Source of the DNA: Desulfocapsa sp.
Lineage (GTDB): Bacteria; Desulfobacterota; Desulfobulbia; Desulfobulbales; Desulfocapsaceae
Direction: 5' to 3'
Assembly: GCA_013792135.1 (NCBI GenBank)
Contig: VMSP01000110.1
Coordinates: 58,810 to 122,809, forward strand
DNA length: 64,000 bases
Below the pieces are notes generated by a model. The model had not been told where the DNA came from, did no database searches, and was given only the letters and a program-made list of their open reading frames with translations. The position numbers were made by a program, and so were the translations under genes. Position 1 is the stretch's first letter; every line of letters begins with the position of its first letter. This document shows positions 17,473-26,130 of the stretch, piece by piece.

Positions 17473-18804
17473 ATGAGTATTCGAGAGGACGCACGTAATG
17501 GTGTCGTCACCCCCTTGTTTGAGGCATGCGCGCGCTATGAGTCTTTGCCCGTTGCCCAGTTGATGGCGGGTGTAGCGCTGGGAACCATTGCCATAACCAA
17601 GAACCGGCATCATGATTTTGAGAAGATTATTGGCATAGGAAAGAACACCTTTACCAAGGTCAATGCCAATATCGGTTCTTCAAGGGATATCGCCAGCCTT
17701 GAGGAAGAACTGGAAAAATTGCGGGTTGCGATCAAAGCTGGTGCGGATACGGTCATGGATCTCTCCATGGGTGGTGATCTGGATGCGGTACGCCGGGGAA
17801 TCCTGGCTAATTGCCCTGTGCCGCTGGGTACCGTGCCTATTTACCAGGCCGTGGCCGAGGCGGTGGAGCGGGACAAAAAAGAGATCGTCGATGTGACCGT
17901 TGATCAGATGTTCAAGGTCATTGAAAAACAAGCAATGGATGGGGTTGATTTCATGACCATCCATTGCGGTATCAATCGTGATCTCCAGAAACGATTGAGT
18001 AAGCAGAAACGGGTCATGGGGGTTGTCAGTCGTGGTGGATCCTTTACCCTTGAGTGGATGAGCCATCATAATAAGGAAAATCCCATGTTTGAGTATTTTG
18101 ATGATCTGCTTGCCATCCTCAAGGAGCATGAGGTTACCTTAAGTCTTGGTGATGGCATCCGTCCCGGCTGTCTGGCCGATGCCACGGATCGGAATCAGAT
18201 CCAGGAACTGATTAATCTGGGAGAATTGACAGAGCGGGCTTGGGATGCCGGGGTGCAGGTGATTATCGAGGGGCCTGGTCATATGCCTATGGATCAAATT
18301 ACTGCCAATGTCCTGCTTCAGAAAAAGATGTGTAAAAACGCACCATTTTATGTTCTGGGGCCGCTTGTTACGGATATCGCGCCAGGTTATGATCATATTA
18401 CCGGGGCCATTGGCGGGGCTATTGCGGCGGCGGCCGGTGCTGATTATCTTTGTTATGTAACCCCGGCTGAGCATCTGAAGTTGCCTAATGTTGAAGATGT
18501 GCATGAAGGGGTTATCGCCTCCAAGATTGCGGCTCATGCCGCAGATCTGGTAAAGGGCGTGCCCGGGGCCATGGAGCGTGATCGGAAGATGGCTGAGTGC
18601 CGGAATAAATTGGATTGGAAGGGACAGATTGAGTTGTCACTGGACCCTGACAAGGCAGCCCGCTTCCGGCATGAGGGTGGAAGTGATAAGACCCCTGCCT
18701 GCTCCATGTGCGGATCTTATTGTGCCATCCAGGTGTTTAATCGTTCCCAGGTGAATGTGCTGAAGGCGGAACAGGCGCAGAAAGGGTGTAAATCAAATGG
18801 CTGA
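17473..18804 (+). CDS. thiC: ThiC-family radical SAM enzyme (phosphomethylpyrimidine synthase or BzaF-like)
   Basis: 443 residues, the short form lacking the N-terminal domain of E. coli ThiC. The C-terminal CxxCx4C motif (CSMCGSYC) binds the [4Fe-4S] cluster for radical SAM chemistry on aminoimidazole ribotide. VNANIGSS, DLSMGGD, TIHCGI, VSRGGS, LGDGIRPG and EGPGHMP are conserved ThiC blocks. The N-terminal region differs: TPLFEACAR replaces the usual TPEM, and KNRHHDF replaces the PANINH block. Such deviations occur in the anaerobic 5-hydroxybenzimidazole synthases (BzaF) that are ThiC paralogs. With no TPP riboswitch upstream, BzaF is a serious alternative; the symbol is given on family grounds. 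AAGGAG lies 10 nt before ATG. The next gene overlaps it by 8 bp. Confidence 0.85.
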   Translation: MSIREDARNGVVTPLFEACARYESLPVAQLMAGVALGTIAITKNRHHDFEKIIGIGKNTFTKVNANIGSSRDIASLEEELEKLRVAIKAGADTVMDLSMGGDLDAVRRGILANCPVPLGTVPIYQAVAEAVERDKKEIVDVTVDQMFKVIEKQAMDGVDFMTIHCGINRDLQKRLSKQKRVMGVVSRGGSFTLEWMSHHNKENPMFEYFDDLLAILKEHEVTLSLGDGIRPGCLADATDRNQIQELINLGELTERAWDAGVQVIIEGPGHMPMDQITANVLLQKKMCKNAPFYVLGPLVTDIAPGYDHITGAIGGAIAAAAGADYLCYVTPAEHLKLPNVEDVHEGVIASKIAAHAADLVKGVPGAMERDRKMAECRNKLDWKGQIELSLDPDKAARFRHEGGSDKTPACSMCGSYCAIQVFNRSQVNVLKAEQAQKGCKSNG

Positions 18805-19129
18805 TTTCTTGAATAGTCTCCTGGCCTGGTTTGAGTCCACTCATCTCCAGCAGCAGATCAAGGACGTGGATTATGTGGGCTTGTTTACCAATCCCTGGTT
18901 TCTGGTTCCTTTTGTCGCCTTGGTTTTGTATCTTTTGTACAAGCAGGCATTCCGGGATCTGATTCTAGTCTCACTCTTTGTCGCGGTGTGGTGGGTCAGT
19001 GGTCTCGATTATATGCAGACTATGGTTGTGGGTGACGAACTGCAGATTAACAAAGTACTCCCGGTGCTTTTTGGGGGCGCTGCCGTGCTGGGTTTTGTCA
19101 TTTATTTGTTGTTTGGCCGTTCTGATTAG
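18797..19129 (+). CDS. Small inner-membrane protein, function unknown
   Basis: 110 residues with three hydrophobic helices (about 34-50, 53-70 and 86-105) and charged loops. It overlaps the ThiC-family gene by 8 bp, so it is co-transcribed and probably translationally coupled. No family is recognised. A role tied to the upstream enzyme, such as precursor transport, is only suggested by coupling. Its TAG stop is the first base triplet of palindromic element D. Confidence 0.7.
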   Translation: MADFLNSLLAWFESTHLQQQIKDVDYVGLFTNPWFLVPFVALVLYLLYKQAFRDLILVSLFVAVWWVSGLDYMQTMVVGDELQINKVLPVLFGGAAVLGFVIYLLFGRSD

Positions 19130-19232
19130 ACGCCGTTACGAAATAATATGGCCCTTTAGACCAATTTTTTTATGGCTTTTTCTGCCGCTTCGCATAGTCA
19201 AGTGGCCATGTTATTTCTTTACAACGGCTTGG
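19127..19232. repeat. Nested palindromic intergenic element, copy D
   Basis: The arms GCCGTTACGAAATAATATGG and CCATGTTATTTCTTTACAACGGC (split by about 50 bp, near 19132 and 19205-19228) form a long imperfect stem. The element starts at the stop codon of the 110-residue membrane protein (GAT TAG ACGCCGTT). The interior carries TGCCGCTTCGCATAG, resembling the ATGCCGCTTC stretch of copy A. Confidence 0.7.
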
Positions 19233-19286
19233 TGATGATTTTGCCATTTCCTGGCTGATTGTGCTTTTTCCTTTATCTGGAGTAAG

Positions 19287-20360
19287 ATGCAATTTCGTAA
19301 CGGTGTTTTTGCTATTACAGAAGAACAACATTGTCCTCTCTATAACGTGGGAGAGGATATTACTGTCGACAGTGGGGTGATGCGCTTACCGGCTGGTAAG
19401 TCAACCTGTCTGACTCTGGCCCGGGATATTCTTAATCTGGTATGTGAAGATGTGGCCTATGAACACTATCTTCAGGGAACGAGAAAGAAGAGCAGGTTTG
19501 AGTGTGGTGGCTGTGGTGGACATATCTGTTTTGAATTTAAACAGGAAAAAGAATTTGCCACCGTCCAGATGAAGTTATTGGCGGCAGCCCAAAGGAAAGA
19601 AAAATTAAAAGATATCTCGCAGTTTGCCGGTCTGCTCCGAGTCATTCAAATTTTCCAGCCCCTTAGTGATGAAGACCTGCTTGATCTGGCGACTCTGCTG
19701 AAACTTGAAAAATGTCCTTGGGGTTTTCCTGTTTTGCAGAAAGGTGATCCGGGTGATCATCTCTATATTATTCTTTCCGGACGGATAGAGGTCATGGATG
19801 AGGATGGGGTGACGCTCGCAGAGATGGGTAAAGGTGATGTCTTTGGTGAAATGAGCCTGTTGTCGGGAGAAGCCGTGACCACAACGATTATGGCGGTGGA
19901 ACCCACGGAGCTGGCGACCCTGAGTAAAAAGAACTTTCGCCATATGCAGGTGAGATTTCCTGCCTTGCAGGTCTTCTTTTATAAGTTGCTGGTAAGCAGG
20001 ATTACGACGATCAATCAACAGCGGGCAGAGGAACTCTCCTCTGGTATGGTGGGACAGCTTGTAGATATTCCCCCGGTTGAGTTGGTACAGATGATTAACT
20101 CAAACCAGAAAACCGGTTATTTGAAGATAGAGGCAGGTAAAAGCAAGGGGCAGTTATTATTTAATGAGGGCGAGCTGGTCTATGCCGTCTTTGATGGTAA
20201 GGATGCCCAGGAAGCTTTTTATGCAGTGCTTGCCCTTAAGGAAGGTCGTTTCAATTTTGTACAAGGACTGACTCATAAGGATATGCATTATAAGCCTATT
20301 GGTGGTTTTATGGGGATGTTGATGGAAGGGATGAAACGACTGGATGATCTGGAGGCGTAA
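19287..20360 (+). CDS. Cyclic-nucleotide-binding and PATAN/DUF4388 domain protein
   Basis: 357 residues. The N-terminal 100 residues include a Cys cluster (CGGCGGHICF, about 73-82) and are unassigned. Residues about 115-235 form a cNMP-binding jelly roll with the phosphate-binding signature GKGDVFGEMSLLSGEAVTTT. Residues about 250-335 match the PATAN/DUF4388 domain (KTGYLKIEAGKSKGQLLFNEGELVYA). This combination is common in delta-proteobacterial regulators of motility and social behaviour and has no DNA-binding domain. It probably relays c-di-GMP or cNMP signals by protein contacts (inference). It is single-gene, following element D, and is convergent with the deaminase. Confidence 0.85.
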   Translation: MQFRNGVFAITEEQHCPLYNVGEDITVDSGVMRLPAGKSTCLTLARDILNLVCEDVAYEHYLQGTRKKSRFECGGCGGHICFEFKQEKEFATVQMKLLAAAQRKEKLKDISQFAGLLRVIQIFQPLSDEDLLDLATLLKLEKCPWGFPVLQKGDPGDHLYIILSGRIEVMDEDGVTLAEMGKGDVFGEMSLLSGEAVTTTIMAVEPTELATLSKKNFRHMQVRFPALQVFFYKLLVSRITTINQQRAEELSSGMVGQLVDIPPVELVQMINSNQKTGYLKIEAGKSKGQLLFNEGELVYAVFDGKDAQEAFYAVLALKEGRFNFVQGLTHKDMHYKPIGGFMGMLMEGMKRLDDLEA

Positions 20361-20393
20361 TCACGACCCAAAATTTGTTTCATCATTGCCTCC

Positions 20394-20891
20394 TCAATAC
20401 AGAACTTTCTGTTCCAGGTCCAACCAGAGAGAAAGTCCGTCCCTTGCTTCCTGAACCATGAGCTGTTGCATCTGTATACTTCTTTTATCCTTGTCCAGAG
20501 TCAGTTCTTCGTAAATAAAGGCATCTGCAAAACCGATGGCTGCGGCGTCGTTATGGTCAGCACCGTAAATGATCCGCTCTAATTTGGCCCAGTAGGCAGC
20601 CGCTAGACACATGGGGCATGGCTCACAGTTGACAAAGAGTTCATAACCGGTCAGGTCAAAGCTTTGTAGAGCAGCGCAAGCGTTACGGATACAGACTATT
20701 TCCGCATGGGCTGTGGGGTCGTTGCTGGAGGTGACCTGATTCCACCCTTGGGCGATAATAACACCGTCACGTGCAATGATTGCGCCAAAAGGGCCACCTT
20801 CACCAGCCAGCATTTTCTCTTTTGCCAGATGGATTGCTTTCACCATTAATTCCTGGTCTGTCATTTTTTTCTTATTTCCGTGCGTTGCCAT
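20394..20891 (-). CDS. guaD: Guanine deaminase (cytidine-deaminase fold)
   Basis: 165 residues. Zinc ligands are in TAHAEIVCIRNAC (catalytic HAE) and PCPMCLAAAYWAKLERI. The pattern GGPFGAIIARDG, TSSNDPTAHAE and YGADHNDAAAIGFADAFIYEE matches Bacillus-type GuaD rather than tRNA adenosine deaminase TadA, and the length fits. It converts guanine to xanthine plus ammonia for purine salvage. It is monocistronic and divergent from the ferritin gene. The C-terminus ends in Tyr, as GuaD does. Confidence 0.88.
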   Translation of the reverse strand: MATHGNKKKMTDQELMVKAIHLAKEKMLAGEGGPFGAIIARDGVIIAQGWNQVTSSNDPTAHAEIVCIRNACAALQSFDLTGYELFVNCEPCPMCLAAAYWAKLERIIYGADHNDAAAIGFADAFIYEELTLDKDKRSIQMQQLMVQEARDGLSLWLDLEQKVLY

Positions 20892-20988
20892 TGTTTGAAC
20901 CGGTATTATTCTGTGATCAATACATTGGGGGATTTTGAATGTGGCTCATTTAACAAGAAACTATCATATTTTTCAAGGAGACTAAACG

Positions 20989-21495
20989 ATGAAAAAGGAA
21001 ATGGAAAAAGCTTTTAACAAGCAGGTGAATGCGGAGATGTATTCCAGTTATCTGTATTTGGCCATGGAATCCTATTTTCAATCAATCAGTCTCACCGGTT
21101 TTGCTGCCTGGATGCGTGCCCAGGTTCAGGAAGAGCTTTTTCATGGGATGAAGATGTATGATTATATTCATGAGCGAGGGGGGAAGGCAAGGCTTGAGGC
21201 CATTGCCAAACCGGAAGAAAAGTGGGAGACACCCCTGGTCGCTTTTGAACATGTACTGGCCCATGAACAGCATGTGACCGGCTTGATAAATAATCTTATT
21301 GATGTGGCCCTTGATGTTCGTGATCATGCCGCGAAGGCTTTTCTTGACTGGTTTATCACTGAACAGGTTGAGGAGGAGGCTACAGTGGGACAGATTGTTG
21401 ATCGTCTCCGTCTCATCGGCAAGGATTCCAGTGGCCTGTTTCTGCTTGATACTGAGCTGGCCAAGCGAGTTTTTGTCATGCCGGTTATAAACTAA
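20989..21495 (+). CDS. ftn: Ferritin
   Basis: 168 residues forming the four-helix ferritin. Diiron ligands are visible as E17 (NAEMYSSYLYL), the EELFHGMK pair, and the downstream E/Q in HEQHVTGLI and FITEQVEEEAT. It stores iron and detoxifies Fe(II)/peroxide in the cytoplasm. AAGGAG sits 8 nt before the ATG. No clear Fur box was identified in the 97-bp divergent region shared with guaD. It is followed after 15 bp by the HEAT protein gene. Confidence 0.95.
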   Translation: MKKEMEKAFNKQVNAEMYSSYLYLAMESYFQSISLTGFAAWMRAQVQEELFHGMKMYDYIHERGGKARLEAIAKPEEKWETPLVAFEHVLAHEQHVTGLINNLIDVALDVRDHAAKAFLDWFITEQVEEEATVGQIVDRLRLIGKDSSGLFLLDTELAKRVFVMPVIN

Positions 21496-21500
21496 CGGTT

Positions 21501-21523
21501 TTCTACTACTATGAGTAGTAGAA
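21501..21523 (+). promoter_or_regulatory. Perfect hairpin with the start codon in its loop
   Basis: TTCTACTACT (21501-21510) and AGTAGTAGAA (21514-21523) are perfect complements, and the three-base loop is exactly the ATG of the HEAT-repeat gene. No Shine-Dalgarno lies upstream. Folding would present or hide the start codon, so it could control initiation or tie it to translation of ferritin 15 bp upstream. Confidence 0.5.
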
Positions 21524-22329
21524 GAATTAAACAAGAGGTGCTTGCTCTTCTGGCCTTGCCGGATCTTGATCGTATCAGTGCCGAGATGAGACAGTACGCG
21601 GAAAAAGATCTGGTGAATCCTCTTTTTTCGGCCTTGTCTCGTCCGGAAGAGATGGTGCGCTGGCAGGCTGTCAGCATTTTTGGACAAATCGTGCCGCGTC
21701 TGGCTGATCAGGATATGGAAGCGGCTAGGATTGTGATGCGCCGTTTTCTCTGGAGTCTCAATGACGAATCTGGAGGGATTGGCTGGGGCGCACCTGAGGC
21801 GATGGCCGAGATCATGCTCCATCATGATCGTCTGGCCGAAGAATATCTTCATATGCTTCTTTCCTATCTCCATCCTGATGGCCCCCTTGAACATCAGGAT
21901 GGAAATTTTCTTGAATTGCCGGCGTTGCAGCGTGGTCTGCTGTGGGGGATTGGCAGACTGGCCTCGAGGCTGGCTCCAAAACTTATCTCACTGGGTGTGG
22001 TGGCCGATCTGCTTCCCTATCTGCAATCAGAGGATGGCGGTGTGCGCGGCCTGAGTGTATGGTCGCTCGGAATCTTGCTCTCAGCTCGCGTACCTGGTAG
22101 TCAGCGGGTTGCGGACGCTCTTCAACCCGGTAAGCGAAGCGAAGCGGAGACTCCAGCCATAGCGAGTGCGGCTTTGGACCATTCATGGCCTGAGAGTGTC
22201 AGGAAATCCTTGCTGTCTCTGGTAACTGATAGCAGTCAGGTTTGTTTGTACCAGCAGGACCAGGTACGAGTTGTTACCGTGGCAGAGCTTGTGGAAGACG
22301 CCCTGGCTCAGATCAGCCCTCCCGCCTAA
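21511..22329 (+). CDS. HEAT-repeat protein, DVU0298-like
   Basis: 272 residues, all-alpha with HEAT/ARM-like repeats (EEMVRWQAVSIFGQIVPRLA; GVRGLSVWSLGILLSARV). It includes the conserved RRFLWSLNDESGGIGWGAPEAMAEI block typical of the DVU0298 family of sulfate reducers and relatives. No catalytic motif was seen; it is presumably a protein-interaction scaffold. The start codon lies in the loop of a perfect hairpin without an RBS, so translation may depend on the upstream ferritin gene. The C-terminal codons are followed after 17 bp by the nitrilase-RfaE2 fusion. Confidence 0.78.
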   Translation: MSSRRIKQEVLALLALPDLDRISAEMRQYAEKDLVNPLFSALSRPEEMVRWQAVSIFGQIVPRLADQDMEAARIVMRRFLWSLNDESGGIGWGAPEAMAEIMLHHDRLAEEYLHMLLSYLHPDGPLEHQDGNFLELPALQRGLLWGIGRLASRLAPKLISLGVVADLLPYLQSEDGGVRGLSVWSLGILLSARVPGSQRVADALQPGKRSEAETPAIASAALDHSWPESVRKSLLSLVTDSSQVCLYQQDQVRVVTVAELVEDALAQISPPA

Positions 22330-22346
22330 ATTTTGAGGAATATCCC

Positions 22347-23618
22347 TTGGCTTTTGAATTTCCCTCTTTTGTTTCTGCTGGTTTTTTTCAGTTTGCAATC
22401 ACTCCTGGTGAGCCGGTTGCTAACCTTGACCGGCTACGGACTGCATTGCAGAAAAATCCACCCGTACGGGGAACCCTGCTCGTCCTTCCTGAACTCTGGG
22501 CAACGGGCTTTGTCTACCTGCAATTGGCGGAGTTGAGCCGGAAAACTCCCTGGCTTTTGGAACAATTAACAGAACTTGCGGCTCGGTATCATATTGTGCT
22601 GGCTGGTTCTCTGGTGGAAAGGGTTGATGATGAGCGGGGAATTCTGCTCTATAATACCCTTTTTTTTACTGGTAGTGATGGCTTGGCTGGCAAGATACGG
22701 AAACAACACCTTTTTTCTTTTTGGCGTGAAAATGAGTGGCTGAACGCAGGAGAGTCGCCACGACCGGTAGCGACTGTGTCAGGCTGCGTGGGGGGGCTGG
22801 TTTGTTATGACCTGCGCTTTCCCGAGACAGCTAAGATTCAGTGTCAGCAGGGCGCCTCTCTACTGGTGGTTTCTGCCCAATGGCCCCTGATGCGGATTGA
22901 GCAATGGCGGATTTTACTTCAGGCGCGGGCCATAGAGAATCAGGCCTTTATTGTTGCCGGCAACGGATGTGGTATGTGTAATGATATCGAACTGGGCGGC
23001 CATTCACTGATCATTGGCCCTGGTGGAGAAATTCTGCTGGAAGCAGGGGAAGAAGAGCAGTTGGCCGCGATAGATCTTGACTGGCAGAAACTACAGCCAT
23101 TGCGGGAACTTTTTAATACTGTGGCTCCAGCCCCCTATCCTTTTGATGATCAGGAGAAGATCCTTAGCCTTGCGGAGTGTGTTCAGGTTGTGGGACTGAG
23201 GAAAAAGCAGGGGCAGCGAATTGTCTTTACCAATGGCTGTTTTGATATCCTCCATGCAGGGCATGTGGAGTATCTGCAACAGGCCAGGAAACAGGGTGAT
23301 TTCCTGGTGCTTGGCTTGAACAGTGATCGCTCCATTCAGGCAATCAAGGGCTGTAATCGCCCGATCAATGAGGAATCAAAGCGGGCTCGGGTCTTGGCAG
23401 CGCTGGGCTGCGTGGATGCTATTGTTATCTTCAACGATGAGACACCTTTGGACCTGATCACTGTGCTTCTGCCCCATGTCATGGTGAAAGGGGCAGATTG
23501 GCAGGAGGATGCGATTGTTGGAGCCCTGGAGGTTAAAGCGAATGGCGGCAAGGTGGTCAGGATTCCCTTTACTACCGAGACATCTACCACCAAAATAATT
23601 GCAAGAATAAGGGAATAG
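22347..23618 (+). CDS. Fusion: nitrilase-family amidohydrolase plus RfaE2-type nucleotidyltransferase
   Basis: A TTG start at 22347 is chosen: GAGGA lies about 8 nt upstream, whereas the more upstream in-frame start overlaps the previous gene by 88 bp. The product is about 423 residues. Residues 1-255 are a carbon-nitrogen hydrolase with the Glu-Lys-Cys triad in LPELWATGF, GKIRKQHLF and GLVCYDLRFPE (Cys near 153), closest in style to omega-amidase/YafV-like enzymes. Residues about 275-423 are a cytidylyltransferase with GCFDILHAGHVEYL and the ending STTKIIARI, as in the HldE C-domain/RfaE2 that makes ADP-L-glycero-beta-D-manno-heptose for LPS core. Both active sites look intact. Why an amidase is fused to a heptose-nucleotide synthase is unclear. 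Confidence 0.82.
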   Translation: MAFEFPSFVSAGFFQFAITPGEPVANLDRLRTALQKNPPVRGTLLVLPELWATGFVYLQLAELSRKTPWLLEQLTELAARYHIVLAGSLVERVDDERGILLYNTLFFTGSDGLAGKIRKQHLFSFWRENEWLNAGESPRPVATVSGCVGGLVCYDLRFPETAKIQCQQGASLLVVSAQWPLMRIEQWRILLQARAIENQAFIVAGNGCGMCNDIELGGHSLIIGPGGEILLEAGEEEQLAAIDLDWQKLQPLRELFNTVAPAPYPFDDQEKILSLAECVQVVGLRKKQGQRIVFTNGCFDILHAGHVEYLQQARKQGDFLVLGLNSDRSIQAIKGCNRPINEESKRARVLAALGCVDAIVIFNDETPLDLITVLLPHVMVKGADWQEDAIVGALEVKANGGKVVRIPFTTETSTTKIIARIRE

Positions 23619-23639
23619 GCGTAATTTATTTACAGAGCT

Positions 23640-23843
23640 GTAATGGCCATCTCTGGCCCGCGTAAGCTCTGCCAAACCAAGAAAAAGACTTTGCTTGCGG
23701 AGCAAGGATCTGTTGCATGGTATCGGCCAAGCGCCGTTTCAAAGAAACAGCCGGAAAGGATTGGCTGTTTCTTTGAAACGCCATAATGTGCCGTAAGCTC
23801 GGCAAGCAAGAAAAAGACCTTGCTTGCCGAACAACGGCACCTA
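23640..23843 (-). repeat. Two-hairpin intergenic element, copy B (hairpin 1 - hairpin 2 - hairpin 1')
   Basis: On the minus strand it starts at the stop codon of the downstream chemoreceptor (ATT TAG GTGCCGTT). Hairpin 1 (23788-23841) has the stem TCGGCAAGCAAG/CTTGCTTGCCGA inside a GTGCCGT/ACGGCAC frame. Hairpin 2 (about 23731-23782) has a perfect TTTCAAAGAAACAGCC stem. A diverged second hairpin 1 lies at about 23657-23705. The frame, loop (AATCCTTTCC) and tail (GATACCAT) are shared with copy A at 47949-48078. It lies between convergent genes, so a terminator role is also possible. Confidence 0.75.
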
Positions 23844-26084
23844 AATTTTGTAACGCCCCACCAGCTCTTTCAGAGTCACGGCAAGGTTAGACAGATCCTC
23901 AGCGCTGCTGTTGACCCTGCTGCCATTGGCGGAGATCTCTTCGGAGATTCGGCTGACCTCTGCAATATCCCGTGCAGTCTCTCCGGCCACAACTGAACTC
24001 TGAGAGACGTTCTCATTGACCTCTGCCATGCCCACTGAGGCCTGGGAGATGTTACCGGCGACTTCCTGAGTCGTTGCCTTCTGCTCATCCATGGCGGTAG
24101 CAATGGAGGTGACAATGACATCCACTTCACCGATGATCGATGCAACCTCTTTGATCTCGAGGACTGTCTCGCTGGTGGATTTCTGAATTGTTTCGATGCG
24201 TTGTTTGATCTCGTTGGTAGCAGCAGATGTCTGCTTCGCCAACTCTTTGATCTCATTGGCCACCACCGCAAATCCCTTCCCTGCTTCTCCTGCCCGGGCC
24301 GCTTCAATGGTAGCGTTTAAGGCCAAGAGATTGGTCTGTTCAGAAATATCATTAATAGCCTCTGTAACCTTGCTGATCTCCAGGGTGTCACGTCCCAGTT
24401 GATCGATTTTCTCAGAGGCCATGGCGGCTCGTTTGGATGCATTGTGGGCGATGCTCTGCCCTCTTGTGGTATTCTCGGAAATTCCCTGGGCGGTAGCATT
24501 CATCTCTTCCACGGCTGCGGCCATCATGTTGACATTTTCAGTGGCGGCCTCACTGGCCATGGTCACAGAGGCCATATTGGAGCTCATCTCCTCGGCGGCG
24601 GCCGCTACACTGACTGCTTTCTGTGAGGAAAGATCAGCCCCGTGCGACATTTCACCGGCAATGGCGGTAAGATCGGCCGATGAAGAGGAAAGTTGAATGA
24701 TGTCATCGGCCAGTTGCTGAAACATGGAGCGGATTTCAGAGCCCATGGTGTTCAAGGATTGGGTCAAGGTACCTATTTCATCCTGGCGGTCGATTTCCAG
24801 CGTGGTGGTGAGATCTCCCTTGGCCATGGTTTCGGCAAACTGGACACCCTTGTTTAAGGCGGTGACAATGGAGCGGACGGTAAAAAAGGAAAGGAGCCAG
24901 CTGCAGAACACCACGATCAGACCAATGGAGATGGCCAACAGCCCCATTTTCTTCGCCAATTGAATAGTGTTTTCAATCCCACTTACCTGGCGCTGCGCTG
25001 CCTGTTCCATAATCTTTTTGACCAGGGGTTCAACCCTGTTAGCCGCTTCACCCATGACTTCTTCGTTTTTCTGGATCTGCTTGTCTGTTTCTACCAGTTT
25101 GCTGAAAATTTTGCTGTATGCCTGCAGGTCTTGGCTGATGATTTCCGTGTATTTGGGTTCGACATTGGAGTCGGCGAAACGTGTTTGAATCTCTTGGGCC
25201 ACCTCCAGGGTGGCTTCGGCATATTTGTCCAGCCGGGTAAGGATGTAGTTCTTCTCGATCAGACGCAGGGTTAACAGTCTGGCGTGAATGTCTGGTACGT
25301 AGAGTTGATTAAGGGCGACTTCCACCTGAAAGGCCTGCTTCTGCATCTCTGCCAGGCTGTTGTCATCGGGATTGCTGGTATATTTCTGGATGGAATTTTT
25401 GTAGGCGGCAAGGGCGGCAAGCTGCTCCTGGTACACCTCTCCCTGGTCTTCGAGGATATCCAGGGATGCCTCGAATTTTTTGAGCGCATTTGCCATTTTG
25501 TTACTGTGCTCTGGCGATTTTGTCCGTACAAATTCCTTTTCAAAACGGCGGACCTGGAGCAGGGCCAGGTAGGCGTCTCCCAACTGGTGTTTCTTCAGGT
25601 TTTCGGCGACACGCAGGGCAATGGCCTTGAATTCACCCTGCAGGCCGGAGTTGCTGTCCAGACCATTGAGCTTTTCTGCGGCGACAATATTGAGGAAGGT
25701 CTTTTCGTAAAGAGAGGCCTCATCAATGATTGAGGCTGCCAGCGCCGCCGTTTCCTTGTTGCTGTCTCCGGCAAGTCTGGTTATTGCGGCGGCATTCTCT
25801 TTTAATTCCTTGAGCGCTTGATCTACCCCGACCTGCATGGTGATGTCCTTGCGCAGGAGAAAATCTTTTTCCGAGCGCCTGGCCTGCAGCAGGCTGACGT
25901 CTACCAACATTGCATGTTCATTTATAGCAACCTCGGTATCGACGAGCTTTGTGAATGAGTTACTTGTGTTGGAGACTGTCCATTGATAGAGGCTGAGCAC
26001 CAGAATAAAGGAAACAAAGGTGACGGCAAAGATCACACCAAATTTTGTTGATAGCTTCAGATGAGACCATTTTAAATTACTCAT
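23841..26084 (-). CDS. Methyl-accepting chemotaxis protein with HBM-like sensor
   Basis: 747 residues. Transmembrane helices at about 14-34 and 373-396 enclose a large all-helical periplasmic domain with recurring R-x2-E-K-(D/E/N)-(F/Y) motifs ([27 protein letters not shown]), the mark of helical bimodular (HBM) sensors that bind organic acids in Pseudomonas McpS-like receptors. A HAMP (about 397-450) leads to the signalling domain with the tip [20 protein letters not shown]. Only the cytoplasmic tip is near identical to the chemoreceptor at 1293-3437; that receptor's Cys insert is absent here. It is monocistronic. No CheR-tethering pentapeptide is present at the C-terminus. Confidence 0.94.
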   Translation of the reverse strand: MSNLKWSHLKLSTKFGVIFAVTFVSFILVLSLYQWTVSNTSNSFTKLVDTEVAINEHAMLVDVSLLQARRSEKDFLLRKDITMQVGVDQALKELKENAAAITRLAGDSNKETAALAASIIDEASLYEKTFLNIVAAEKLNGLDSNSGLQGEFKAIALRVAENLKKHQLGDAYLALLQVRRFEKEFVRTKSPEHSNKMANALKKFEASLDILEDQGEVYQEQLAALAAYKNSIQKYTSNPDDNSLAEMQKQAFQVEVALNQLYVPDIHARLLTLRLIEKNYILTRLDKYAEATLEVAQEIQTRFADSNVEPKYTEIISQDLQAYSKIFSKLVETDKQIQKNEEVMGEAANRVEPLVKKIMEQAAQRQVSGIENTIQLAKKMGLLAISIGLIVVFCSWLLSFFTVRSIVTALNKGVQFAETMAKGDLTTTLEIDRQDEIGTLTQSLNTMGSEIRSMFQQLADDIIQLSSSSADLTAIAGEMSHGADLSSQKAVSVAAAAEEMSSNMASVTMASEAATENVNMMAAAVEEMNATAQGISENTTRGQSIAHNASKRAAMASEKIDQLGRDTLEISKVTEAINDISEQTNLLALNATIEAARAGEAGKGFAVVANEIKELAKQTSAATNEIKQRIETIQKSTSETVLEIKEVASIIGEVDVIVTSIATAMDEQKATTQEVAGNISQASVGMAEVNENVSQSSVVAGETARDIAEVSRISEEISANGSRVNSSAEDLSNLAVTLKELVGRYKI

Positions 26085-26130
26085 TCAAGATTCGCTCCCA
26101 GAGTTAATTTTAGTGAAGGGTAATGGATTG

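Noticed and set aside
21082..21894. 270-codon minus-strand frame across ferritin and the HEAT gene
   Set aside because: Spans two well-supported plus-strand genes; composition is His/Ser/Lys-rich with no motif.
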